Shown: one piece after another, positions 7,035 through 15,240 of the stretch | How the letters are laid out: each line of letters begins with the position of its first letter | How positions within the stretch are numbered: the stretch's first letter is position 1 | Assembly (NCBI GenBank): GCA_003222115.1 | Contig: QHUL01000078.1 | Span: forward strand, 1 to 35,546 | Source: Gemmatimonadota bacterium | Lineage (GTDB): Bacteria; Gemmatimonadota; Gemmatimonadetes; Gemmatimonadales; GWC2-71-9 | DNA length: 35,546 bases | Direction of reading: 5' to 3' | Position numbers and translations under genes: made by a program | The notes under the pieces: generated by a model | Told to the model about the DNA's origin: nothing | The model's database searches: none | The model's input: the letters and a program-made list of their open reading frames with translations, nothing else

Positions 7035-8132
7035 ATGCGCGCGGTTGACGTCGCCGTAATCGGCGGCGGGGTCATCGGGGCCGCCTGCGCCCGGGCCGCC
7101 GCGTTGCGCGGGCTCGCCGTGGGCATCTTCGAGCCCGGACCCGACCCCGCGGCGGCGTCGCCCGCCTCGGCCGGCATGCTGGCCGCCCAGATTGAGCCCC
7201 TCGACAACGGGCTGGTGGCGCTCGCCGTGCGGTCGCGCGACCAGTACCAGCGCCTCGCGGCCGAGCTCGGTGACACGACCGGGATCGACATCGGCTTCTG
7301 GGCCGGCGGCATCGCCGCGATCGCCCTCGACGACAAGGAAGCGGATCAGCTCAAGGACGCGGTGGCCCGGCAGCGGCAGGCCGGCCTGCGCTGCGACTGG
7401 CTCGCCGCCGCCGACGTTCACGAGCGCTGGCCCGGGGCCGCGCCCGACTGCCACGGCGCCCTGTTCGCCCCCGAAGACGGCACCGTGGATCCGCAGGCAC
7501 TGACGCGCGCCTGCCTCGCCGACGCGCGACGTCTGGGCGCTGCGCTCATCCCGGAACGGGTCGAGGAGGTGCGTCGCGAGGGCGGCCGCGCGACCGGGGT
7601 CGTCACGGCGACCGGCGCGACCGCGGCGGAGCATGTCGTCGTCGCGGCCGGCGCGTGGTCCGCGGAGGTGCGCGGCCTGCCGCGCCCACTCCCCGTGGAG
7701 CCCGTGCGGGGGCAGATGGCCGCCGTCCCCTGGCCGGGCGGGCCGCCGGCGATTCTCTACCACGACCACTGCTACGTACTCGCCCGCGGTGGCGCCGCGC
7801 TGCTCGGCAGCACCATGGAGCGAGCGGGCTTCGACAGCCGAGTCACGAACGAGGGGCTCGCGCAGATCTTCCGCGGCGCCGTCCGCTTGTTGCCGGGGCT
7901 CGAGACCCAGCCCGTCATGCGGATGTGGGCGGGCCTCCGTCCCGGGACGCCGGACGGTCGACCCATCCTCGGGCCTGATCCCGACGTCCAGCGCCTGTGG
8001 TACGCCACCGGCCACGGCCGCAACGGCGTGCTGTTGGCGTCGCTGACAGGTGAGATCACCGGCGACCTCCTGGCCCGCGGAGAAACCGACGTGGACATCA
8101 CGGCGTTGGAGATAGGACGATTCCAGTCGTAA
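7035..8132 (+). CDS. thiO: Glycine oxidase ThiO (FAD-dependent DAO family)
   Basis: A 365-residue D-amino-acid-oxidase-type flavoenzyme, best matching glycine oxidase, which makes iminoglycine for the thiazole ring of thiamine. The N-terminal dinucleotide-binding motif is DVAVIGGGVIGAACARAAA, followed by SPASAGMLAAQIEP. The substrate domain includes VRGQMAAVPW. The C-terminal FAD block is MRMWAGLRPGTPDGRPILG and YATGHGRNGVLLASLTGE. The length matches ThiO. No other thiamine gene and no recognisable TPP riboswitch is nearby, so it is an orphan here; another small-amine oxidase role is possible. The ATG at 7035 lies just before the FAD motif. Its TAA stop is embedded in the first unit of a heptamer hairpin. 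Confidence 0.85.
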   Translation: MRAVDVAVIGGGVIGAACARAAALRGLAVGIFEPGPDPAAASPASAGMLAAQIEPLDNGLVALAVRSRDQYQRLAAELGDTTGIDIGFWAGGIAAIALDDKEADQLKDAVARQRQAGLRCDWLAAADVHERWPGAAPDCHGALFAPEDGTVDPQALTRACLADARRLGAALIPERVEEVRREGGRATGVVTATGATAAEHVVVAAGAWSAEVRGLPRPLPVEPVRGQMAAVPWPGGPPAILYHDHCYVLARGGAALLGSTMERAGFDSRVTNEGLAQIFRGAVRLLPGLETQPVMRMWAGLRPGTPDGRPILGPDPDVQRLWYATGHGRNGVLLASLTGEITGDLLARGETDVDITALEIGRFQS

Positions 8133-8169
8133 GCCGTAAGGCTTACGACTTACGGCTTACAACTGGTAC
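8127..8169. repeat. Inverted heptamer array at the thiO stop codon
   Basis: Two 7-nt units (TCGTAAG, CCGTAAG; 8127-8140) are followed after one base by CTTACGA, CTTACGG, CTTACAA and a degenerate fourth unit (8142-8169). Together they make a perfect 12-bp stem, GTAAGCCGTAAG (8129-8140) with its complement at 8149-8160, around an 8-nt loop. The thiO TAA stop (8130-8132) is inside the first unit. There is no T-run, so it is not a classical terminator, but it would hinder read-through or 3' decay between thiO and the gene at 8185. Confidence 0.85.
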
Positions 8170-8184
8170 TTACGTCTTCCCCTC

Positions 8185-9183
8185 ATGTACACGACCTGCG
8201 CGTTTTGCAACGGCAAGCTGGACGGCGACGGTGGCCCCTCGGGGCTCGGGGTCGGGCGGCGCCTCGCGTTCGACGAGTGGAAGGGCCGGCTGTGGGTGAT
8301 CTGCCCCAAGTGCAGCCGCTGGAATCTCGCACCGCTGGAAGAACGCTGGGAGAAGGTCGAGGCGCTGGGGCGCGCGGCGCGCGAAGGCCGCGTCGCCGCC
8401 GCGACCGCGCAGGTCGCCCTGATCCGGTGGCGGGCGTACGACCTCGTGCAGGTGGGCAAGCCGCCACGGCTCGAGTTCGCGACGTGGCGATACGGCGAGC
8501 GCCTCAAGGCCAGGCGGCGCGAGCAGATGAAATTCGTCCTGCCCCTCACCGTCGCCGCGCTCGGCGTGGCCGTCGCGGTCAACGTCGCGGCGGGCGGATC
8601 GTTCGGCGTGTTCGTCTGGAACATGCCCACCTTCGCCCGGTCGATCTACACGGGGATGGTGGGGCGGCGCCGGATCGAGCTCGTCGAGCCGCCGGTGTGC
8701 GAGCGCTGCGGGACCGTTCTGCTGCTGCGCGCCAGGCAGGTCGCGCGGGCGCGGCTCACGGCCACGCAGCAGGCGGACCTGGCGCTGCTCCTCACGTGCC
8801 CGACCTGCGGCAGCGAAGCGGCGATGCTCACCGGCCCGGACGCCGCAGCGGCGCTGCGCCGCGGCCTCACCTATCTCAACCTCGCGCGCGGCGGACGCCA
8901 GCGCGCCGCAGACGCCGCGCGGCTCGTGGAAGCTGCGGGCGGCCCCGATCGCTTGATCCGCACCGTCGCGCGGAGCGAGCTGACGCTGCGCAGTCTCGCC
9001 CCCGACCGCCGGCTCGCGCTCGAGATGGCCGTGGACGAGCAGGCGGAGGTGGCCGCGCTGGAGCGGCAGTGGAAGGACGCGGAGGAGATCGCCGACATCG
9101 CCGACGGTCTGCTGTCGAGCGATGCAGAGCTGGAGCGGCATCTGCGCCGCTTGAAAGAGGATACGGATCAACCGGATGGTTGA
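8185..9183 (+). CDS. Zinc-ribbon membrane protein of unknown function
   Basis: A 332-residue protein I do not recognise. It has two split zinc-ribbon-like modules: CAFC near residue 5 with CPKC near residue 44, then, after the membrane segment, CERCG near 172 with CPTCG near 210. One hydrophobic stretch, LPLTVAALGVAVAVNVAAGGSFGVFVW (about 117-144), would cross the membrane once. The C-terminal third is charged and helical (ALEMAVDEQAEVAALERQWKDAEEIAD), with a probable coiled coil. Paired CxxC knuckles and a coiled coil suggest a scaffold or nucleic-acid-associated membrane protein, but this is inference. It sits between thiO and the PDH operon and is separated from thiO by a repeat hairpin. 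Confidence 0.65.
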   Translation: MYTTCAFCNGKLDGDGGPSGLGVGRRLAFDEWKGRLWVICPKCSRWNLAPLEERWEKVEALGRAAREGRVAAATAQVALIRWRAYDLVQVGKPPRLEFATWRYGERLKARRREQMKFVLPLTVAALGVAVAVNVAAGGSFGVFVWNMPTFARSIYTGMVGRRRIELVEPPVCERCGTVLLLRARQVARARLTATQQADLALLLTCPTCGSEAAMLTGPDAAAALRRGLTYLNLARGGRQRAADAARLVEAAGGPDRLIRTVARSELTLRSLAPDRRLALEMAVDEQAEVAALERQWKDAEEIADIADGLLSSDAELERHLRRLKEDTDQPDG

Positions 9184-9215
9184 AAACACTCCTACCCCGC
9201 TGTTCCCGTAGCGAC

Positions 9216-9221
9216 TATCTT
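9216..9221 (+). promoter_or_regulatory. Possible -10 (TATCTT) for the lipA/PDH operon
   Basis: TATCTT lies 11 nt before the lipA ATG, in the 49-nt gap after the zinc-ribbon gene. It is identical to the -10 of the much clearer hisIE promoter. No acceptable -35 is visible at 16-18 nt, so support rests on the shared hexamer and position. If used, the operon mRNA would have a very short leader. Confidence 0.35.
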
Positions 9222-9232
9222 CCCCTGTCCTG

Positions 9233-10159
9233 ATGGCCGCGCCCCTCGTTCAACTCACGCGCCCCTCTCCCCGCGCCCCGGCGGCCCCCGCAGCGCCGCT
9301 CCGCAAGCCGGCGTGGCTCCGGGTCCAGGCCCCCGGCGGACCGAACTACCTGGCGCTGAAGCACCTGATGCGGGACCTCCAGCTGCACACGGTATGCGAG
9401 GAAGCGCACTGCCCCAACATCGGGGAGTGCTGGGAGCACCGAGCGGCCACGTTCATGATCATGGGGGACGTGTGCACGCGGAACTGCGCCTACTGCGCGG
9501 TCGCTCACGGGACCCCGCGTCCGCTCGACCCGGGAGAGCCCGCACGGCTCGCCGAAGCGGTGGCCCGGATGGGCCTGAAGCACGTCGTGATCACGAGCGT
9601 CGACCGCGACGACCTGCCGCACGGTGGGGCGGAGACCTTCGCGGCGTGCGTCGCCGAGATCCGCCGGCGGCTCCCCGAGACCTCGGTCGAGGTGCTGATT
9701 CCGGACTTCAAGGGGAGCGAGGCGGCACTGCGCATCGCCGTCGCGGCGCGTCCGGACATTCTCAACCACAACCTCGAGACGATCGAGCGGCTGTATCGTC
9801 TGGCGCGGCCCGGGGGGCGCTACCCCAGGGCGCTCGAGCTGCTGCGCCGTGCCAAGGAACTCGATCCCGGGCTCCTCACCAAGTCGGGCATCATCTGCGG
9901 GCTGGGCGAGGAATGGGATGAGCTGCTGGTCGCGATGCAGGACCTGCGCGCCCAACGGGTCGACATTCTCACCCTCGGCCAGTACCTGCGGCCCTCCGCC
10001 GCTCACCTCCCGATCACGCGCTACTACACCCCTGATGAGTTCGGCGAGCTGAAGCGGCTGGGCGTCGCGATGGGCTTCCGCCACGTGGAGTCGGGCCCGC
10101 TGGTGCGCTCGAGCTACCACGCGTGGGAGCAGGTCGAGCGCGCGACGGCGTCCGCCTGA
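9233..10159 (+). CDS. lipA: Lipoyl synthase LipA
   Basis: A 308-residue radical-SAM enzyme that inserts two sulfurs into octanoyl groups on lipoyl domains. The auxiliary cluster ligands are Cys55, Cys60 and Cys66 ([13 protein letters not shown]). The radical-SAM cluster is Cys81, Cys85, Cys88 (CTRNCAYC). The C-terminal RSSYHA signature (near residue 294) supplies the serine ligand of the auxiliary cluster. All diagnostic motifs are intact and the length is normal. The N-terminal 27 residues are Pro/Ala-rich, encoded by a C-rich stretch with about three imperfect heptamer units (9258-9278). The gene heads the PDH operon, so the lipoylation enzyme is made with its main client, the E2 subunit. 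Confidence 0.97.
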   Translation: MAAPLVQLTRPSPRAPAAPAAPLRKPAWLRVQAPGGPNYLALKHLMRDLQLHTVCEEAHCPNIGECWEHRAATFMIMGDVCTRNCAYCAVAHGTPRPLDPGEPARLAEAVARMGLKHVVITSVDRDDLPHGGAETFAACVAEIRRRLPETSVEVLIPDFKGSEAALRIAVAARPDILNHNLETIERLYRLARPGGRYPRALELLRRAKELDPGLLTKSGIICGLGEEWDELLVAMQDLRAQRVDILTLGQYLRPSAAHLPITRYYTPDEFGELKRLGVAMGFRHVESGPLVRSSYHAWEQVERATASA

Positions 10160-10176
10160 CCCCGACCGCGCTCCGC

Positions 10177-11175
10177 ATGGCCACGGCGACGGCCCAGCCC
10201 GCGAAGGACGAGGCGCTGCTCGAGCTGCAGCGCCGCATGCTGCGCCAGATGCTGCTGGTGCGGCGCTTCGAGGAGAAGGCCGCCGAGGCGTACGCGCTCG
10301 GCAAGATCGGCGGCTTCTGTCACCTGTACATCGGGCAGGAGGCGGTGGCGGCGGGGTCACTCGCCGTGCTCCGCGACGACGACTACGTGATCTCCTCCTA
10401 CCGCGAGCACGGCCAGGCGCTGGTGCGCGGCGTCCCGGCGAACGCGGTGATGGCGGAACTGTTCGGCAAGGCGACGGGCTGCTCGCGCGGCAAGGGTGGG
10501 TCGATGCACCTGTTCGACGCCGGCCGGCGATTCATGGGCGGCCACGGCATCGTCGGCGGTCACATCCCGCTCGCCGCGGGACTGGGGTTCGCGATCAAGT
10601 ACCGGGGTGGGGACCAGATCTGTCTCTGTTACTTCGGGGAGGCGGCGGTCAACATCGGCGCCTTCCACGAAGCCCTCAACATGGCCTCCGTCTGGAAGCT
10701 CCCCATCATCTTCTGCTGTGAGAACAACCGCTACGGCATGGGCACCGCGTTCGAGCGGGTGGCCGCGGTCACGGACGTCGTCGAGCACGCGTGCAGCTAC
10801 GACATGGCGGCCGAGCTCGTGAACGGGATGGACGTCATGGCCGTCTACGGAGCGACCGAGCGCGCCGCCGAGCGCGCCCGCAAGACGGGGCATCCCACGC
10901 TGCTCGAGGTGCGCACCTATCGTTTCATGGGCCATTCGATGTCCGATCCGCTGCACGGCGTGTACCGCACCAAAGAAGAGGTGGAGGAGCAGAAGAAGCG
11001 CGACCCGATCTCCCAGCTGGTGGTGAAGTTGAAGGAAGAGGGTGCCCTCGATGACGCCGCGCTGGACGCGCTCGACGCCGAGGTGCGCGCCGTGGTCGAG
11101 GCCGCCGTGCAGTTCGCCGATCAGAGCCCCGACCCCGATCTCTCCGAGCTCACGAGCCACGTGCTCGTGGAGTGA
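10177..11175 (+). CDS. pdhA: Pyruvate dehydrogenase E1 component, alpha subunit
   Basis: A 332-residue thiamine-diphosphate E1 alpha subunit of the alpha2beta2 type. Motifs include RRFEEKAAEAYALGKIGGFCHLYIGQEAV, CSRGKGGSMHLFD, GGHGIVGGHIPLAAG, and the phosphorylation-loop-like YRFMGHSMSDP. The ThDP/Mg motif reads GEAAVNIGAFHEALN...ENNRYGMGT: the usual GDG starts G-E-A, with Glu155 in place of Asp. ATG 10177 is chosen because homology begins shortly after; the ORF extends upstream into lipA. No Shine-Dalgarno is seen 17 nt after lipA, so translational coupling is possible. The beta subunit follows after 1 nt. Specificity for pyruvate rather than branched-chain 2-oxoacids or acetoin is inferred from context. 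Confidence 0.92.
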   Translation: MATATAQPAKDEALLELQRRMLRQMLLVRRFEEKAAEAYALGKIGGFCHLYIGQEAVAAGSLAVLRDDDYVISSYREHGQALVRGVPANAVMAELFGKATGCSRGKGGSMHLFDAGRRFMGGHGIVGGHIPLAAGLGFAIKYRGGDQICLCYFGEAAVNIGAFHEALNMASVWKLPIIFCCENNRYGMGTAFERVAAVTDVVEHACSYDMAAELVNGMDVMAVYGATERAAERARKTGHPTLLEVRTYRFMGHSMSDPLHGVYRTKEEVEEQKKRDPISQLVVKLKEEGALDDAALDALDAEVRAVVEAAVQFADQSPDPDLSELTSHVLVE

Positions 11176-11176
11176 C

Positions 11177-12157
<981 letters not shown>

Positions 12158-12159
12158 CG

Positions 12160-13422
12160 ATGGCCACCACCGTCTTCATGGAGGCGCTCTCGCCTACGAT
12201 GGAGGAGGGGCGCCTCGTCAAATGGCATAAGCACGAGGGCGACGCCGTGAAGGCGGGGGACACGCTCGCCGAGGTCGAGACCGACAAGGCGATCATGGAT
12301 CTGCAGGCGCGCGCGGACGGGATCCTGCGGCAGGTATCGGCAGCGGAAGGGCAAACGGTGCCCGTGGGAAAGGAGCTCGCGGTCATCGTTGCGCCGGGGG
12401 AGCCCCTCGGGGCGGGACGGGGGACCGGGGACGAGGGACGGGTGGCACCGTCGCCCGCAGCGACCGCGCCCGCCCCGTCCCCCGCGCCTCGTCACTCGCC
12501 CCCAGCCGCTGCTGCAGCCGATGCCGCCCCCGTCAAGGCGTCGCCGCTCGCCAGGCGCATGGCCAAGGAGTCCGGCGTCGACCTGAAGTTGCTCACGGGG
12601 TCGGGGCCCGGCGGTCGTGTCGTACGGCGGGATCTCGAGACCGCTGCGGCCCGCCCGGCCGCGACGGTGTCGGCCTCGGCTCCGGTTGCACCCGTCCCCC
12701 CTCCCCCGTCCCCCGTCCCCGTTTCGCGCACCGACGCTTCGTACGAAGACGTCCCCCTCACGCAGATCCGGAAAACGATCGCGAAACGCCTCGCCGCGTC
12801 GCTCGGTCCCGTGCCGCACTACTTCCTCACGACCGAGGTCGACATGGAGCGCGCCGCCGAGGCGCGCGAGGCGCTGAACCGGGACCTCGGGGACGAGGGG
12901 CGGATCTCGTTCAACGACATCGTCGTCAAGGCCGCGGCGCTGGCCCTCACGCGGCACCGCGCCTGCAACGCCTGGTTCCAGGACGATCACATCCGCTACT
13001 GGAACGAGGTGCACGTGGGCGTGGCTGTGGCGGTCGAGGACGGCCTCATCACGCCGGTGATCCGCCATGCCGACCGGAAGAGCCTGCGGGAGATCGGCCG
13101 GGAGGCGCACGATCTCGCGCAGCGGGCCCGCAACCGGCGACTCAGGCCCGAGGAATACACCGGGTCCACGTTCTCGGTCTCGAACCTCGGCATGTTCGAC
13201 ATCGACCAGTTCACCGCGGTGATCAACCCGCCGGAGGCCGCGATCCTCGCCGTCGGATCGGTCACGCAGAAGCCCGTCGTGGCGGACGGCACGATCGTGG
13301 CGCGGAGGCGCATGCGGCTCACGCTCGGCTGTGACCACCGGGTCATCGACGGAGCGACGGGGGCGGTGTTCCTGCAGACGCTGAAGCAGATGCTCGAGAA
13401 CCCACTCGCAATGCTGCTCTAA
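12160..13422 (+). CDS. pdhC: Dihydrolipoamide acetyltransferase (PDH E2)
   Basis: A 420-residue E2. It has one N-terminal lipoyl domain (1-80) with lipoylation site Lys43 in VETDKAIMD. A peripheral-subunit-binding domain lies around 126-162 (ASPLARRMAKESGVDL...GSGPGGRVVRRDL). The catalytic acyltransferase domain starts near 192 and ends with the active-site GCDHRVIDGATG. It transfers acetyl groups to CoA and forms the complex core. Two Ala/Pro/Gly linkers join the domains. Their DNA is unusual: residues 85-115 are encoded by a 90-nt inverted heptamer element, and residues 178-187 by a further 4x7 array. The start lies 2 nt after pdhB without a clear Shine-Dalgarno. Confidence 0.96.
   Translation: MATTVFMEALSPTMEEGRLVKWHKHEGDAVKAGDTLAEVETDKAIMDLQARADGILRQVSAAEGQTVPVGKELAVIVAPGEPLGAGRGTGDEGRVAPSPAATAPAPSPAPRHSPPAAAAADAAPVKASPLARRMAKESGVDLKLLTGSGPGGRVVRRDLETAAARPAATVSASAPVAPVPPPPSPVPVSRTDASYEDVPLTQIRKTIAKRLAASLGPVPHYFLTTEVDMERAAEAREALNRDLGDEGRISFNDIVVKAAALALTRHRACNAWFQDDHIRYWNEVHVGVAVAVEDGLITPVIRHADRKSLREIGREAHDLAQRARNRRLRPEEYTGSTFSVSNLGMFDIDQFTAVINPPEAAILAVGSVTQKPVVADGTIVARRRMRLTLGCDHRVIDGATGAVFLQTLKQMLENPLAMLL
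12414..12503. repeat. Intragenic inverted heptamer element in the pdhC linker (4x7, 34 nt, 4x7)
   Basis: The left arm (12414-12441) is four 7-nt units of consensus GGGACGG. The right arm (12476-12503) is four degenerate 7-nt units near CGTCCCC (the others are CGCGCCT, CGTCACT, CGCCCCC), the inverse complement. The spacer is 34 nt. The total is 90 nt, exactly 30 codons, consistent with an in-frame insertion in the linker between the lipoyl and subunit-binding domains. The architecture is the same as the intergenic element at 4-77. Confidence 0.8.
12693..12720. repeat. Intragenic 4x7 heptamer array in the second pdhC linker
   Basis: Four contiguous 7-nt units, CGTCCCC, CCTCCCC, CGTCCCC, CGTCCCC, sit in the Pro-rich linker before the catalytic domain. 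This is the inverse complement of the GGGACGG array 250 nt upstream, and the match extends into the adjoining bases (GCACC before this array; GTGGCACC after the first). The two arrays could pair in the mRNA. Confidence 0.8.
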
Positions 13423-13432
13423 GAGGACTCCA

Positions 13433-14824
13433 GTGGCGAACCAGTTCGACGTGTTGATCCTGGGCGGCGGCCCTGCGGGCTACGTCGCCGCCATCCGGGC
13501 TGCGCAGCTGGGCCTGGCGACCGCGCTGATCGAGAAAGAGAAGCTGGGCGGAGTATGCGTGAACATCGGCTGCATCCCCACCAAGGCGCTGCTGCATTCG
13601 GCCTACATCGCCAAGCTGCTGCGCGAGGCGAAGGAGTTCGGCATCGAGGCGGGCGCCGTCAAGACGGACTACGGCGTCGCCATGCAGCGCTCCCGCCGGG
13701 TGAGCGACCAGAATTCGAAGGGCGTCGAGTTTCTGATGAAGAAGAACAAGGTGACGGTCGTGAAGGGAACGGGTGTGCTCCAGCCCGGAAAGAAAGTGAA
13801 GGTCGGGAGCGACGGGTACGAGGCCCGGAAGGCGGTGATCATCGCGACGGGCTCCCGGGTGAAGGGGCTGCCGCAGATCGGGCTCGAGATCAACAAGACC
13901 ACCGTGATCTCGTCCGATGAGGCGCTATTCCTGGAGCACGCACCCGCGTCCCTGGCCGTCGTCGGCGCCGGAGCGGTGGGGATGGAGTTCGCCGACATCT
14001 TCCAAGCCTTCGGTACGAAAGTGACGCTCATCGAAGTCCTGCCCCGCATCCTGCCGCTCGAGGATGCAGAAGCCTCGGACGCCCTGACGAAGAGCTATAA
14101 GAAGCGGGGCATCGAAGTGCTCGCGGGGGCGAAGGTGACGAAGGCGAACGTCGGCAAGGACCGGGTCGCCTTGGACATCGAGGCCAACGGCGCCAAGCAG
14201 AAGGTGGAGGCCGCGGTCGTCCTGATGGCCGCTGGCCGCGCCGTCAATACCGAGAACATCGGCCTCAAGGAAGCCGGCGTGCAGCTCAACGATCGCGGCT
14301 TCATCAAGGTCGATCCGAGCCTCCAGACGACCACGCCGGGAGTCTACGCGATCGGCGACGTGGCGGGCCCGCCGATGCTGGCGCACAAAGGGTTCCGCGA
14401 GGGCGTAGTCGTGGCCGAGCAGATCGCGGGGCGCAAGCCGCACCCGATCAAGTACGACAACGTCCCCAGCGTGACGTACTGCCACCCCGAGGTCGCGAGC
14501 ATCGGTCTCACCGAGGACCAGTGCAAGGAGCGCAAGCTCGACTACGTCGTCGGACGATTCCCCTTCTCGGCGAACGGGCGCGCGCGGGGGACGGGGGAGA
14601 CCGAAGGCTTCGTGAAGATCATCCGGGACAAGAAGTACGGCGAGATCCTGGGGGCACACATCGTCGGGAGCCCCGCCTCGGAGCTGATCCACGAGCTGGC
14701 CGTGGCCCGCGAAAACGAGTACACGGTGGAGGAGGTCGAGCTCGCCATCCACGCCCACCCCACGATGTCGGAGGCCGTCGCCGAAGCGGCCCTGGACTCC
14801 CTCGGCCGAGTGGTGCACCTGTGA
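13433..14824 (+). CDS. lpdA: Dihydrolipoamide dehydrogenase (PDH E3)
   Basis: A 463-residue FAD-dependent disulfide oxidoreductase that reoxidises dihydrolipoamide with NAD+. The FAD motif is GGGPAGYVAA. The redox-active pair is Cys42/Cys47 in GGVCVNIGCIPTKALL. The NAD motif is VVGAGAVGMEFADIFQ. The second FAD block is GVYAIGDVAGPPMLAH. The C-terminal active-site His lies in HAHPTMSEAVAEAA. Length and motifs are normal. It begins at GTG 13433 with AGAGGA upstream at good spacing, 10 nt after pdhC. A small membrane gene overlaps its stop codon. Confidence 0.97.
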   Translation: MANQFDVLILGGGPAGYVAAIRAAQLGLATALIEKEKLGGVCVNIGCIPTKALLHSAYIAKLLREAKEFGIEAGAVKTDYGVAMQRSRRVSDQNSKGVEFLMKKNKVTVVKGTGVLQPGKKVKVGSDGYEARKAVIIATGSRVKGLPQIGLEINKTTVISSDEALFLEHAPASLAVVGAGAVGMEFADIFQAFGTKVTLIEVLPRILPLEDAEASDALTKSYKKRGIEVLAGAKVTKANVGKDRVALDIEANGAKQKVEAAVVLMAAGRAVNTENIGLKEAGVQLNDRGFIKVDPSLQTTTPGVYAIGDVAGPPMLAHKGFREGVVVAEQIAGRKPHPIKYDNVPSVTYCHPEVASIGLTEDQCKERKLDYVVGRFPFSANGRARGTGETEGFVKIIRDKKYGEILGAHIVGSPASELIHELAVARENEYTVEEVELAIHAHPTMSEAVAEAALDSLGRVVHL

Positions 14825-15240
14825 AAGACCCGCTCGCGATTGGTCTCGGCGCACTGGCGTGCGGCGCTGGGCTCGGCGGGGGCACCATCGTAGCCGCTCT
14901 CGTCATCGTGCGAACGCTGGAGCACCACGTGAGCGCTCCGAACTACCAGGAGGGCGCCGCGGATCCGATTCTCGCCGGGACCATGGCCGGCCTCGCGGTC
15001 GGCGCGACGTTCGGTTGGCGCCGCAGCCGCTGGCTGGACAATCTGTGGCAGCGCGGAGTCATCGGAGCGCTATCGGCCGTTGGCGCGTTGCTCCTGGGCT
15101 TCATCGCCTGGCCGATCGACCGCCTGCTCGGCCTCGCCGGGCTCGCAGTGTGGGGAGTCGCGAGCTTTGTGCTCGGTGGCGCAGCCAGCGTGTGGGCCGT
15201 GCGAGGCAGCCGAGACGATGCGTTGAGGGATCCGGAGTGA
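14821..15240 (+). CDS. Small four-helix membrane protein inside the PDH operon
   Basis: A 139-residue protein with about four hydrophobic segments: ALACGAGLGGGTIVAALVIV, PILAGTMAGLAVGATFGW, GVIGALSAVGALLLGFIAW and LAGLAVWGVASFVLGGAAS. I do not recognise the family. The start GTG 14821 overlaps the lpd stop (GTGA), and its own TGA overlaps the lipB start, so it is translationally coupled on both sides. That placement argues it is a real operon member. Gly/Ala-rich helices with a WRRSRW cytosolic loop give no functional clue. Confidence 0.68.
   Translation: MKDPLAIGLGALACGAGLGGGTIVAALVIVRTLEHHVSAPNYQEGAADPILAGTMAGLAVGATFGWRRSRWLDNLWQRGVIGALSAVGALLLGFIAWPIDRLLGLAGLAVWGVASFVLGGAASVWAVRGSRDDALRDPE

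Noticed and set aside
9258-9285. Three C-rich heptamers in the N-terminus of lipA
   Set aside because: Period 7 holds for three units (CGCGCCC, CTCTCCC, CGCGCCC) but the fourth fails and the region is a Pro/Ala low-complexity tail; too weak to list as an array.
14588-14601. Two GGGACGG-like heptamers in lpd
   Set aside because: Only two units, and they encode the GTGETEGFVK stretch, which looks like the ordinary conserved Lpd sequence at this place.
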